From Oscillospiraceae bacterium (GTDB lineage Bacteria > Bacillota > Clostridia > Oscillospirales > Oscillospiraceae): a stretch of DNA of 64,000 nt. Position numbers and translations under genes: made by a program. Location of the stretch: positions 1 through 64,000 of the forward strand of contig JAFQZI010000014.1 in the NCBI GenBank assembly GCA_017406005.1. Reading direction: 5' to 3'. The notes beneath the pieces are model-generated. The model saw nothing but the letters and a program-made list of their open reading frames with translations. It had not been told where the DNA came from and searched no databases. Below are positions 25,585 through 34,298 of the stretch, piece after piece; position 1 is the first letter of the stretch; each line of letters opens with the position of its first letter.

Positions 25585-27075
25585 ATGAAAAAGCTTCTCG
25601 CAGTTATCCTCGCGCTCTGCCTTGCGGCCGGGCTAACCACATCTGCATTTGCAGCAGCACCCGATCTTGTCATTGCGGTTGACGCAGATGTTGACACCCT
25701 GCATTTCTCTGACCACTCAACTACCGTCGAAATTAACGTCCTCAACCAGATTTTTGATCCGCTCATTTATATGAATCCGGACGGATCGGAAGCTCCCGAA
25801 CCTCGTATTGCCGAGAGCTGGGAAATCAGCGATGACGGCCTGGATTATACCTTCCATATCCGTCCGGGCATCAAATTCCATGATGGCAGTTCTCTCACTG
25901 CGGCAGATGTTGCCTTCTCTCTGGAGATGTACATGGTTTCTGAGTATCAGGGTGCCTTTGTTGAGGGGCTTGACACAGTAGAAGTTCTCGATGATTATAC
26001 TGTCGTCTGCCATCTAGCCAATCCGTTTTCACCCTTTATGCTTGGCCTTGCTTCCTGCTATATTGCTTCAAAAGCATACCATGACGCCGTCTCTGCTGAA
26101 GAGTTTGCATCCGCGCCTGTCGGCTGCGGCCCTTATCAGTATGTCAGTCGTGCTGCCGGCAGTAACATTGTACTCAAGGCTTTTGAAGATTACTATGGGG
26201 GTGCCCCGTCCATCAAGAATCTAACCTTCAAGGTGATTCCCGATACTACGACAAGCGCAATTGCCCTTCAGACCGGTGAAGTAGACTTTGCGGAAATTGA
26301 TTCTTCCAACCTTGTCATGCTCGAGCGCAATCCTGCTGTCACCATTTCCGAAGCTCCGACATCAGGCTTCACTTTTGTTTCTATGAATACCGAAAAAGAG
26401 CCGTTCAACAACGTCGCATTCCGCCAGGCAATCAACTATGCCATCAACCGTGAAGAGCTCATTGAAATCTGCTACGACGGCAAAGCCGAAGTCAATTCCA
26501 ATATGTGTGCCAAAACTCGTTTCGGATATTCCGACAGTCAGCTTCAATACACCTATGACAAGGAGAAGGCTATAGCTCTTCTTGCCGAAGCCGGAATTGA
26601 AACACCCTATGATCTGGGTACCATTCTTGTCGCGGAGAAGTATCAGAAGATTGCTGTTGTTCTTCAGGAAGATCTTGCTGACATCGGGCTGAATACCACG
26701 ATCCGTACAGAAGAATTCAACACCTATATTAAATCCCTTACCAGCGGGAATTATGATCTCTGCGCTCTTGAGATGACACTCGAAGGCGACACGCAGCAGC
26801 TCGCTCTCGCTTTCACGACCGACTGGATCGGCATGGCTAACAACGCCCGCTACTCTGATGAACAGATGGATGCTCTCTTTGCAGCAGCCGCAGTGGAAAC
26901 CGACGTAGAAAAGCGTGCTGAAATCTTCAACGAAATCTTCACGAAGGCGCAGAATGAGGCAATTTATGCCGTCATCTGCAATCCTGAAATACTCTATGCA
27001 TACAACGCAAATCTCACGGTTCCCGCCTTTGTGCTCGAAGGATATTACTACGTCAACCAGTTCTCCTGGGCATAA
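25585..27075 (+). CDS. Peptide ABC transporter substrate-binding protein
   Basis: A 496-residue SBP_bac_5 protein. A signal peptide of about 23 residues ends SAFAAAP, with no lipobox cysteine. The mature protein starts DLVIAVDADVDTLHFSD, and EPRIAESWEISDDGLDYTF and VPDTT-type segments plus FHDGSSLTAADV are the DppA/OppA hallmarks. AAGGAG precedes the ATG by 8 bases. It delivers peptides to the DppB/C/D/F-type proteins downstream. Lack of lipidation repeats the odd pattern of the sugar-binding protein. Confidence 0.93.
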   Translation: MKKLLAVILALCLAAGLTTSAFAAAPDLVIAVDADVDTLHFSDHSTTVEINVLNQIFDPLIYMNPDGSEAPEPRIAESWEISDDGLDYTFHIRPGIKFHDGSSLTAADVAFSLEMYMVSEYQGAFVEGLDTVEVLDDYTVVCHLANPFSPFMLGLASCYIASKAYHDAVSAEEFASAPVGCGPYQYVSRAAGSNIVLKAFEDYYGGAPSIKNLTFKVIPDTTTSAIALQTGEVDFAEIDSSNLVMLERNPAVTISEAPTSGFTFVSMNTEKEPFNNVAFRQAINYAINREELIEICYDGKAEVNSNMCAKTRFGYSDSQLQYTYDKEKAIALLAEAGIETPYDLGTILVAEKYQKIAVVLQEDLADIGLNTTIRTEEFNTYIKSLTSGNYDLCALEMTLEGDTQQLALAFTTDWIGMANNARYSDEQMDALFAAAAVETDVEKRAEIFNEIFTKAQNEAIYAVICNPEILYAYNANLTVPAFVLEGYYYVNQFSWA

Positions 27076-27098
27076 AATAATCTGATAATAGTAAAAAG

Positions 27099-27119
27099 GG
27101 GAGGGGTTTATCCCCTCCC
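27099..27119 (+). repeat. GC-rich hairpin between binding protein and permease
   Basis: GGGAGGGG and CCCCTCCC form an 8-base-pair stem with a TTTAT loop. No T run follows, so it is more likely an mRNA stabiliser for the binding-protein message than a terminator. Confidence 0.6.
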
Positions 27120-27140
27120 AACTATTAACTACATACTACT

Positions 27141-28091
27141 ATGCGAAAATACATTTTCAAAAGAATTCTATATATGATTCCCGTTCTTCTCGGAGTGGCA
27201 TTCCTGGTTTTTGCTATTCTCGCGCTTACCCCTGGTGATCCGGGATCCATCATCCTTGGAATTACGGCGAAGCAGGAGGATATTGCTGCACTCAATGCGC
27301 AGTTTGGGTACGACAAGCCTTTTCTGATCCGCTTTTTCAATTATATCCGGGATCTTGTGCTTCATTTTGACCTCGGTACCTCGTACTCGCGACGGCAGCC
27401 TGTTGTCAATGACATTATTGCCCGCTTTCCGAATACGCTTCGGTTAGCCCTAATGTCTATGGCGCTTTCGGCTTTTATCGGAGTTTCACTTGGGATCCTC
27501 TCAGCAGTCCGACAGTACAGCACACTTGACCATGTCCTGGTTGTGGTTGCCCTTGTTTTTGCATCTGTCCCCGGTTTCTGGTTGGCATTGATGCTGTTGA
27601 TGTTTTTCTCTCTGCATCTCAAGTGGCTTCCTTCTTTCGGTGCCGATACATTGAAGCACTTTATTTTGCCTACAATTACAGTCTCTCTGACATCGGCTGC
27701 GGGGCTGCTGCGACTTACACGTGCTTCCATGCTCGAAACCGTCCGTCAGGAGTATATCCGTACGGCACGGGCAAAGGGAGCGGGAGAGAAGGTCGTCATC
27801 TGGCGTCATGCGCTGCGTAATGCGTTAATACCGGTCATCACAACGATGGGTACAAGTTTCGGAGCATCGCTCGGCGGTGCCATTATTGCTGAAACAGTCT
27901 TTGCTATGCCAGGGATGGGCACACTGCTCACCAGCGCTATTCGACAGAAGGATGTGCCTGTTGTTATGGGGGCTACGCTGTTTCTCGCACTGCTGTTCAG
28001 CCTCGTGGTGCTCGTGGTGGATATTCTCTATGCTTTTATTGATCCCCGCATCCGGGCTAAGTATGAGAATGGGGGGAAAAGCCGTGAATAA
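27141..28091 (+). CDS. Peptide ABC transporter permease (DppB type)
   Basis: A 316-residue permease with six membrane segments. The start MRKYIFKRILYMIPVLLGV is typical of DppB, and the EAA-type loop TARAKGAGEKVVIWRHALRN follows ARASML-like sequence. The first extracytoplasmic loop is long, as in DppB. No ribosome binding site is obvious before the ATG, and a stable hairpin lies upstream, so translation may be modest. It overlaps the DppC gene by 8 bases. Confidence 0.92.
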   Translation: MRKYIFKRILYMIPVLLGVAFLVFAILALTPGDPGSIILGITAKQEDIAALNAQFGYDKPFLIRFFNYIRDLVLHFDLGTSYSRRQPVVNDIIARFPNTLRLALMSMALSAFIGVSLGILSAVRQYSTLDHVLVVVALVFASVPGFWLALMLLMFFSLHLKWLPSFGADTLKHFILPTITVSLTSAAGLLRLTRASMLETVRQEYIRTARAKGAGEKVVIWRHALRNALIPVITTMGTSFGASLGGAIIAETVFAMPGMGTLLTSAIRQKDVPVVMGATLFLALLFSLVVLVVDILYAFIDPRIRAKYENGGKSRE

Positions 28092-28950
28092 ACAGCGCTC
28101 CAGACGCCGTGCCCAGGTATCCGAGTTCTGGCGCCGCTTCCGAAAAAACAGGACTGCGGTTATTGGTCTGTGTATTATGGCGCTTATCCTCTTCATCGTC
28201 ATTTTTGCCGATGTCATTACGCCGTATTCCCGCTGCATTACACAGGTCGGATCCGAACGGCTGCAAGGCCCGAGCAGAGCGCATTTCTTCGGAACAGATG
28301 AATACGGACGGGATCTCTTTGCCCGCGTTATTCACGGTTCCCGGTATTCGCTGTTTATCGGTGTTGTTACGAGCCTGATGGCGCTCGTCATCGGGGCGGT
28401 ACTCGGTGCGAGTGCGGGATACTTCGGAGGTGTGATCGACAATGCCATCATGCGCGTGGTAGATGTTTTCATGTGTGTTCCGCCAATCCTGCTGTCTCTG
28501 GCAGTTGTTGCGGCACTCGGCACCAACTTGCGCAACCTGATCATCGCAATGACGATCTCTTGTATCCCCGGCAATGTGAGGCTTATCCGTTCCGTGGTGC
28601 TCACTGTTGCCGAGCAGGATTATGTGGAAGCAGCCAAATCTTACGGTACCGGCAATGCAAGGATTATTTTCCGCTATGTTATCCCGAACGCCATTGCCCC
28701 CATTGTTGTTAACACTACCATGATGATCTCTGATATGATTCTATCTGCTGCCGGCCTGAGCTTTATCGGCATGGGTATTCAACCGCCTGCACCGGAGTGG
28801 GGGTCACTCCTTTCCAATGCGCAGACTTATCTTTTCGCTGCACCCTATATGCTGATTTTTCCCGGCATTTTTATTGTTATTACCTCTCTGGCGTTTAATC
28901 TCGTGGGAGACGGTCTCACGGATGCACTCGACCCCAAGCTGAAGGACTGA
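28084..28950 (+). CDS. Peptide ABC transporter permease (DppC type)
   Basis: A 288-residue permease. The GTG start at 28084 is chosen because GGGGGG lies about 7 bases upstream and it overlaps the DppB stop. TPYSRCITQVG, then GTDEYGRDLFARVIHGSRYS, is the DppC signature, and the EAA loop is VEAAKSYGTGNARIIFRYVI. The C-terminus FNLVGDGLTDALDPKLKD is conserved in the family. It forms the channel with the DppB-type subunit. Confidence 0.93.
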   Translation: MNKQRSRRRAQVSEFWRRFRKNRTAVIGLCIMALILFIVIFADVITPYSRCITQVGSERLQGPSRAHFFGTDEYGRDLFARVIHGSRYSLFIGVVTSLMALVIGAVLGASAGYFGGVIDNAIMRVVDVFMCVPPILLSLAVVAALGTNLRNLIIAMTISCIPGNVRLIRSVVLTVAEQDYVEAAKSYGTGNARIIFRYVIPNAIAPIVVNTTMMISDMILSAAGLSFIGMGIQPPAPEWGSLLSNAQTYLFAAPYMLIFPGIFIVITSLAFNLVGDGLTDALDPKLKD

Positions 28951-28953
28951 GCC

Positions 28954-29967
28954 ATGAAAAACAATATTTTGGAAATCAAAAATCTCTCCATTCAATATCA
29001 TACGGATCTGGAGACAGTCTATGCCGTCAACGATATTTCTCTGGATCTTGCCGAAGGAGAGACACTCGGCCTCGTCGGAGAAACGGGCGCGGGCAAAACA
29101 TCGACCGCTCTCGGCATTCTCGGTCTTCTCCCGAAGCGCACGGCGCGCGTCACCGCAGGTGAAGTATTTTTTGAAGGTCGCGATCTTCTGAAACTCTCGG
29201 AAAAAGAGATGCTTGAGATACGTGGAGTCAAGATCTCTATGATTTTTCAGGACCCGATGACCGCGCTCAACCCTGTCCTTGCGGTTGGCAGCCAAATAGC
29301 CGAAGCTATTGAACTGCATAACACGAAGAATCTCTCAAAACCGGAGATAGATCGTCTTGTCGATGAGACTCTTGAGATGGTCGGTATTCCGGCTGAACGC
29401 AAAAAGGAATATCCTTACCAATTCTCCGGCGGCATGAGACAGCGTGTCGTCATAGCCATGGCCTTGATCTGTAATCCGAAGCTCCTGATAGCCGATGAGC
29501 CGACGACGGCTCTCGATGTTACCATTCAGGCCCAGATTCTCTCTATGATCTGTGATCTGCAGCGCAAGCTCGGCACTTCAGTCATACTTATTACTCATGA
29601 TCTCGGTGTTGTTGCCGAAACATGCGACAAGGTTGCCATTATGTATGCCGGTGAGATCGTGGAATACGGCCGTATGGAGGATATCTTTGCCGGGCCTCTC
29701 CATCATCCCTATACCGAAGGATTGTTTGGCTCTATCCCGAATCTGAAGGAGAACAGCCGGCGCCTTCATCCGATTGAAGGTCTTATGCCGGATCCAACCT
29801 GTCAGCCGGAAGGTTGCCGCTTTGCACCGAGATGCAAATACTGTAAAGATGTTTGCAGGCGTTCCGTGCCTCCCGTATTTACAGATGAAAAAGGCTCCGG
29901 CATTGCCTCTCAAACGGAAGCCCCGCACCTGATTCGATGCCACTTTGCGGAGAAATTGGAACCATGA
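28954..29967 (+). CDS. Peptide ABC transporter ATP-binding protein (DppD type)
   Basis: A 337-residue ATPase. The Walker A motif [10 protein letters not shown]-loop QDPMTALNP, signature FSGGMRQR and Walker [15 protein letters not shown] are complete. The C-terminal cysteine set, in [17 protein letters not shown], is the OppD/DppD [4Fe-4S] or structural motif. It overlaps the DppF-type gene by 4 bases, so the two ATPases are made together. Confidence 0.95.
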   Translation: MKNNILEIKNLSIQYHTDLETVYAVNDISLDLAEGETLGLVGETGAGKTSTALGILGLLPKRTARVTAGEVFFEGRDLLKLSEKEMLEIRGVKISMIFQDPMTALNPVLAVGSQIAEAIELHNTKNLSKPEIDRLVDETLEMVGIPAERKKEYPYQFSGGMRQRVVIAMALICNPKLLIADEPTTALDVTIQAQILSMICDLQRKLGTSVILITHDLGVVAETCDKVAIMYAGEIVEYGRMEDIFAGPLHHPYTEGLFGSIPNLKENSRRLHPIEGLMPDPTCQPEGCRFAPRCKYCKDVCRRSVPPVFTDEKGSGIASQTEAPHLIRCHFAEKLEP

Positions 29968-30917
29968 ATGATGAACTCATACAGGTCAAAAACCTGAAAA
30001 AATACTTTAAAACAGGCAGAGGTCTCCTCCATGCGGTAGATGATGTCTCCTTTTCCATTGAAAAAGGAGAGACCATCGGCGTCGTCGGAGAATCGGGATG
30101 CGGGAAATCGAGCCTTGGCCGCACGGTTCTTCGTCTCAACGAGCCCACCGGAGGGCAAATCCTTTACCGCGGGCAGGATCTTGTCGGCCTTTCTGCACGG
30201 GAACTGAAGCAAATCCGCCCGAAAATGCAGATGATCTTTCAGGATCCCTATTCCAGCCTCAACGGGCGCATGACAGTCCGTCAGCTGATTGCTGAACCAC
30301 TGATTGTGAACAAAGTCTGCCGCAGCCGCAGTGAGATCGATGAACGCATAGACCGTATGATGGAAACCGTTGGCCTGGCTTCCCGTCTCGACATGGCTTA
30401 TCCGCACGAACTTGATGGAGGCCGCCGCCAGCGCATCGGCATTGCTCGCACGCTGATTTTGGAACCGGAGTTTGTCGTCTGTGATGAACCGGTCTCAGCG
30501 CTGGACGTTTCCATTCAGGCACAGATTCTCAACCTTCTGATGGATCTGCAGGAAGACCTCGGCCTGACCTACATGTTCATTACACATGATCTTTCGGTTG
30601 TCCGGCATATTTCCAGGCGAATTATGGTTATGTATCTCGGCAAATGCGTGGAAATGGCGGATTCCCAGCGAATATTTGACAACCCATTGCATCCTTATAC
30701 CAAAGCACTGCTGGCGGCTATTCCAATCCCTGGTATTGAGAGCCGGCATAAACACCGTGAACTCCTGCAGGGAGAAGTGACAAGCCCGGTAAACCCCAAA
30801 CCCGGCTGTCGTTTTGCTGCCCGCTGTCCACATGCCTCTTCCGCCTGCCTTGAGAGCGACATCCCTATGCAGGAAGTCGAACCCGGACATTTCACGGCGT
30901 GTAAGCTGTATAGTTAA
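29964..30917 (+). CDS. Peptide ABC transporter ATP-binding protein (DppF type)
   Basis: A 317-residue ATPase. Walker A is GESGCGKSS, the signature reads [10 protein letters not shown], and Walker B is [14 protein letters not shown]. The serine of LSGGQ is aspartate here, a variant common in the OppF subfamily. The C-terminus carries a cysteine cluster, [15 protein letters not shown]. The ATG overlaps the DppD stop. The FAD oxidoreductase gene starts 17 bases after it. Confidence 0.94.
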   Translation: MNDELIQVKNLKKYFKTGRGLLHAVDDVSFSIEKGETIGVVGESGCGKSSLGRTVLRLNEPTGGQILYRGQDLVGLSARELKQIRPKMQMIFQDPYSSLNGRMTVRQLIAEPLIVNKVCRSRSEIDERIDRMMETVGLASRLDMAYPHELDGGRRQRIGIARTLILEPEFVVCDEPVSALDVSIQAQILNLLMDLQEDLGLTYMFITHDLSVVRHISRRIMVMYLGKCVEMADSQRIFDNPLHPYTKALLAAIPIPGIESRHKHRELLQGEVTSPVNPKPGCRFAARCPHASSACLESDIPMQEVEPGHFTACKLYS

Positions 30918-30934
30918 GTGAGGAGAAAACGAGC

Positions 30935-33223
30935 ATGCAAGACTATCCTTGGCCTTATGATAATGAGCTTGGTAAAATAGAAACCACCGAAACCGATGTC
31001 CTTGTCCTCGGGGGCGGAATGGCAGGTTGTTTTGCTGCCATCGCGGCTGCACGCCGCGGCCAGCGCGTTATTCTTGTGGAAAAAGGTGCTGTTGAAAAAT
31101 CCGGCTCTGCCGGAACCGGATTTGACCATTGGGAAAACGCCTGCACCAATCCGTGTTCCGGGGTTACACCCGAAGAAATTGCATGGGCTTTCGTCGATGA
31201 GCAGTGTGGGTACAGCAATGGTATTGTCAATTACATCGGCTGCCGCGAGGGATATGACCGCCTTCTGGATATGGAGCGATTCGGCGGAAAAATCCGCGAC
31301 ACGGAGGATGATTTTGCAGGAGCTGAATTCCGCGACGAAAAGACGAAGTTCCTCTTTGCCTACGACTATAAAAATCGATTTACCTTCCGTGTCTGGGGTT
31401 CTACCTTTAAACCTGCCCTCGTCCGGGAGATGAAGCGTCTCGGGGTTCGTATTTTTGACCGGACGGAAGCCACTGCTCTCCTCCTTTCTTCAACATCGGA
31501 TGGTAATCAGCGCGGAGCCGGAGCTGTGGGTATGAATGTCCATACCGGGAAAATCATAGTTTTCCGGTCAAAGGCAACCGTTCTGTGTATGTCTCGGCCA
31601 GCTCGCGTATGGCTCTTTGACCCCGACCAGGTTGGTTTGTGCGAATTCCGACCGATGCAGAGCATCGGCAGTGGGCATGCAATGGGCTGGCGTGCAGGCA
31701 TGGAATTCACGATGATGGAAAAAAACGTCCGTGCAGAATTTTCGGCCGCCGGGCGCAGTTTTCCGCCTTACGGCACCGGCAACAACCATAACACCTGGTA
31801 TGCTGCCACTATGGTTGATGCCACCGGGCGTGAAATTCCGTATGTCGACCGTGACGGAAATGAGTTGCCTACGGTTTCAGCCCGATATTACCCTGCGGAA
31901 GGACAGAAGTTCTTTCTCAAAGGCGGAGTAATTGACAATCCCAAATACGAATACCGCGGTCCTGAAACGCTTCCCTATGAGGAACTGGAAAAACGCGGCT
32001 ATCAGCTCCCGTTCTATGCCGACCTTAGCCGTATGCCTGATTATGAGCGTAAAGCCATCTGGGGTTTGATGGTAGGAGAGGAAGGCAAGACTAAAATTCC
32101 TATATACGACAACTATACCAAACGCGGTTTTGATCCTTCCAGACATATGCTCCAGTGCTACGGCACCGGCTGGACGTCAGCCAGCTTCTTAGATCAGGAA
32201 CGCCAGTTCTTTGGCGCACCTGGCGGCATTATGCATGACTGGGATCTGATGACGAACCTACCCGGTATTTTTGCCGGCGGTGATCAGCTGTTTGCCACTG
32301 ACTGTGCGGGTTTTGCCTGCTCCACAGGGTATTACGCCGGACGGAAAGCTGCTGCCTTTGTCTCGGCAAATCCGGATCTTCCTTCAGCAGACCCTACTTT
32401 TGTTGAACAGGAGGCAGAACGCCTGCTTGCCCCGCTTCTTGTTCCGCAGGAGGAGGGGTATCACTGGAAAGAACTGAACAAAGCCATCTCCAAAGCCATG
32501 CAGAACTACTGCGGAGGTGTCAAATGCGAAGCACTGCTGAACGAGGGCCTTGATCTCCTCACTTCTTTCGAAAAGGAAGTTGTACCCCGGCTCTCAGCTT
32601 CCAACCCACATGACCTTATGCGTACACATGAAGTGCTGGATATTCTCACGGTTGCAAAGATGGTTCTATATGCATCTCTTGCAAGAAAGAACAGCGTTCC
32701 CGCTCTTTGTTTTGAGCGCAGTGACGCTCCTGTTGAATCTCCGTCTGAAGCCAGGCACGTTGTTATTTCTCAAAAGGACGGCACTGTTAAAATTCGCGAA
32801 GTACCGCTCAACTATTTCGGTGATCTGCAGAATGAGTATGAAGCCCGCAATCAGGACTACATCCTCCACGAGGCAGACCTGATAAAGTGTCCCCCGCCCC
32901 TAACTGGCCAGATTCAAAACAGTGACTCTGTTACCTCCATTGTTCCTTACGCATTACCGATTGCAAACTGTTCTCCTATCCCCTGCAGTGCCAGACCGAT
33001 CCGGTACGACAGCTCCCTATGCATCGGCTGCAACAGATGTGCTTCCGTCTGTCAGTGCGATATTCTTATCCCTTCGCCGGTAAAAGGAGAACATCCCATC
33101 GTCATGTATCCCGGTGAATGCTATTACTGCGGAGCATGCGTTATGGTATGCCCGTGCAAAGGTGCCATCCGACTGGAACATCCGCTGATGAACCGCGCCA
33201 AATTCGTTCCCGTAAAAGCATAA
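30935..33223 (+). CDS. FAD-dependent oxidoreductase with C-terminal 2x[4Fe-4S] domain
   Basis: A 762-residue flavoprotein of the fumarate reductase/succinate dehydrogenase/AprA superfamily. The dinucleotide fold GGGMAGCFAAIAAARRGQRV starts near residue 26, followed by a conserved E-K-G FAD loop. The C-terminal 70 residues carry CIGCNRCASVCQC (about 695) and CYYCGACVMVCPC (about 729), so electrons can pass from FAD to two clusters. GAGGAG precedes the ATG. Its place at the end of a peptide-uptake operon suggests a reductase acting on an amino-acid or peptide-derived substrate; the substrate is unknown. Confidence 0.85.
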   Translation: MQDYPWPYDNELGKIETTETDVLVLGGGMAGCFAAIAAARRGQRVILVEKGAVEKSGSAGTGFDHWENACTNPCSGVTPEEIAWAFVDEQCGYSNGIVNYIGCREGYDRLLDMERFGGKIRDTEDDFAGAEFRDEKTKFLFAYDYKNRFTFRVWGSTFKPALVREMKRLGVRIFDRTEATALLLSSTSDGNQRGAGAVGMNVHTGKIIVFRSKATVLCMSRPARVWLFDPDQVGLCEFRPMQSIGSGHAMGWRAGMEFTMMEKNVRAEFSAAGRSFPPYGTGNNHNTWYAATMVDATGREIPYVDRDGNELPTVSARYYPAEGQKFFLKGGVIDNPKYEYRGPETLPYEELEKRGYQLPFYADLSRMPDYERKAIWGLMVGEEGKTKIPIYDNYTKRGFDPSRHMLQCYGTGWTSASFLDQERQFFGAPGGIMHDWDLMTNLPGIFAGGDQLFATDCAGFACSTGYYAGRKAAAFVSANPDLPSADPTFVEQEAERLLAPLLVPQEEGYHWKELNKAISKAMQNYCGGVKCEALLNEGLDLLTSFEKEVVPRLSASNPHDLMRTHEVLDILTVAKMVLYASLARKNSVPALCFERSDAPVESPSEARHVVISQKDGTVKIREVPLNYFGDLQNEYEARNQDYILHEADLIKCPPPLTGQIQNSDSVTSIVPYALPIANCSPIPCSARPIRYDSSLCIGCNRCASVCQCDILIPSPVKGEHPIVMYPGECYYCGACVMVCPCKGAIRLEHPLMNRAKFVPVKA

Positions 33224-33263
33224 GGTGTTTTCTCAATAAAGGAATAACCCCATATAAATGGGA

Positions 33264-33300
33264 AACGGCAGCCGGCTCTCTATGAGAGTCAGCTGCCGTT
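33264..33300. terminator. Bidirectional terminator between convergent genes
   Basis: AACGGCAGC (33264-33272) and GCTGCCGTT (33292-33300) pair perfectly and an inner GGCTCTC/GAGAGTC stem extends them. It separates the FAD oxidoreductase from the minus-strand SGNH hydrolase. Confidence 0.7.
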
Positions 33301-33315
33301 ATAATATTCGGTGAG

Positions 33316-34035
33316 TTACTCCAGATAGGGCAGGAGAGCCTCCAACACGGGAGCATATCCATCCCCATACATATGCATTCCCTCAATGCTGTATTCTGCT
33401 TTCATATTACCCTGCGCGTCTGTGATTCCTGCACTACAGTCGATGAACGTGGCACCGACTTCCTCTGCCAGACGGGAAACAGAAGCATTTGCGGAAGAGA
33501 TTCTGGCATTTGTCCGTGCTTTAAGTGCTTCTTTTATGTAAGGGTTACATTCTGCTACAACCGGATTAACAGGATAGTAAGCCATCATGTATATTTTTGC
33601 CTGCGGGAGATGTGCCCGGATTCCTTGCAGGATCTGCCGATAGCGGGCAATCAGTGCTTTTTCATCATAATCCGGAGCGTTGAGATCGTTGGTTCCGATA
33701 TTGATGAATATTTTGCTCGGTTTCAGGGCATACACACAGACATCCATGCTTTCCAGCAGCTCCTGTGTTGTAAAGCCTCCGATTCCGCGGTTATAGATTG
33801 TATAAGGGAGCTGTCGATCCAGAAGCAGCTCATAAATCGGGAACTGCTCCATCAGACTGCTGCCGACGAAAAGGATCTGCCCTTCCCGCACCAGCTTGTT
33901 CAGGTGCCGATATCTCTCCAGCTTCTCACGTTTTTCTTCCTGTGCTCGCGTCATAAACATACTGCGGACAGAGACTTGCAGCGCCTCTATTTGTTCAGGA
34001 GACAGGCCTTGCCCTATTTGCTTCAGTTCATCCAT
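33316..34035 (-). CDS. SGNH/GDSL-type hydrolase
   Basis: A 239-residue SGNH hydrolase. The nucleophile block is FVGSSLMEQFP, the glycine block IGGFTTQELL, the asparagine block NIGTNDLNAP, and the C-terminal D-x-x-H-like block is IEGMHMYGDGY. An unusual helical N-terminus of about 60 residues (SPEQIEALQVSVRSMF) precedes the core. No signal peptide is seen. Such enzymes deacylate acetylated sugars, peptidoglycan or lipids; the substrate is open. AAGGAGAG precedes the start. Confidence 0.85.
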   Translation of the reverse strand: MDELKQIGQGLSPEQIEALQVSVRSMFMTRAQEEKREKLERYRHLNKLVREGQILFVGSSLMEQFPIYELLLDRQLPYTIYNRGIGGFTTQELLESMDVCVYALKPSKIFINIGTNDLNAPDYDEKALIARYRQILQGIRAHLPQAKIYMMAYYPVNPVVAECNPYIKEALKARTNARISSANASVSRLAEEVGATFIDCSAGITDAQGNMKAEYSIEGMHMYGDGYAPVLEALLPYLE

Positions 34036-34123
34036 GTTCTTTCTCTCCTTTTTCGTTATACTGCGTTACGGTGTTATAATACCATATTTGATGCATAATA
34101 AAAATGCTGAAACAAAGATTTTC

Positions 34124-34159
34124 GTCTCGCCTGTCTCGCCCCTTTCGCCCGTCTCGCCC
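34124..34159. repeat. Four tandem 9-bp repeats
   Basis: Four 9-base units read GTCTCGCCT, GTCTCGCCC, CTTTCGCCC and GTCTCGCCC. The array is upstream of the HNH gene and its promoter and could be a regulator-binding or recombination site. Confidence 0.7.
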
Positions 34160-34192
34160 TCGCTCTGCGCATGCAAAAGTCAGGGCGAAAGG
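34141..34192. repeat. 10-bp perfect inverted repeat
   Basis: CCTTTCGCCC (34141-34150) and GGGCGAAAGG (34183-34192) are perfect 10-base arms with a 32-base spacer. They partly overlap the tandem repeats and end 20 bases before the conserved promoter module. Confidence 0.75.
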
Positions 34193-34212
34193 TCAAGAGG
34201 ATACCCTAAAGG

Positions 34213-34259
34213 CTTTTTCAGGAAGTACCTTGTGATTGGACAGTATCAATGATATATTA
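34213..34259 (+). promoter_or_regulatory. Conserved promoter module, copy 1 (HNH gene)
   Basis: TTGTGA (34230-34235) and TATATT (34253-34258) are 17 bases apart, and a 17-base element CTTTTTCAGGAAGTACC lies just upstream. The 47-base block matches 42 of 47 bases of the block at 37523-37569, which is the promoter of a different gene. Confidence 0.72.
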
Positions 34260-34298
34260 AGAGCGAACCCATTCATCACGATAATACTGGAGGAGAAT

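Noticed and set aside
30420-30450. Broken ABC signature LDGGRR in the DppF-type ATPase
   Set aside because: This variant is common in the OppF subfamily, and the other motifs are intact.
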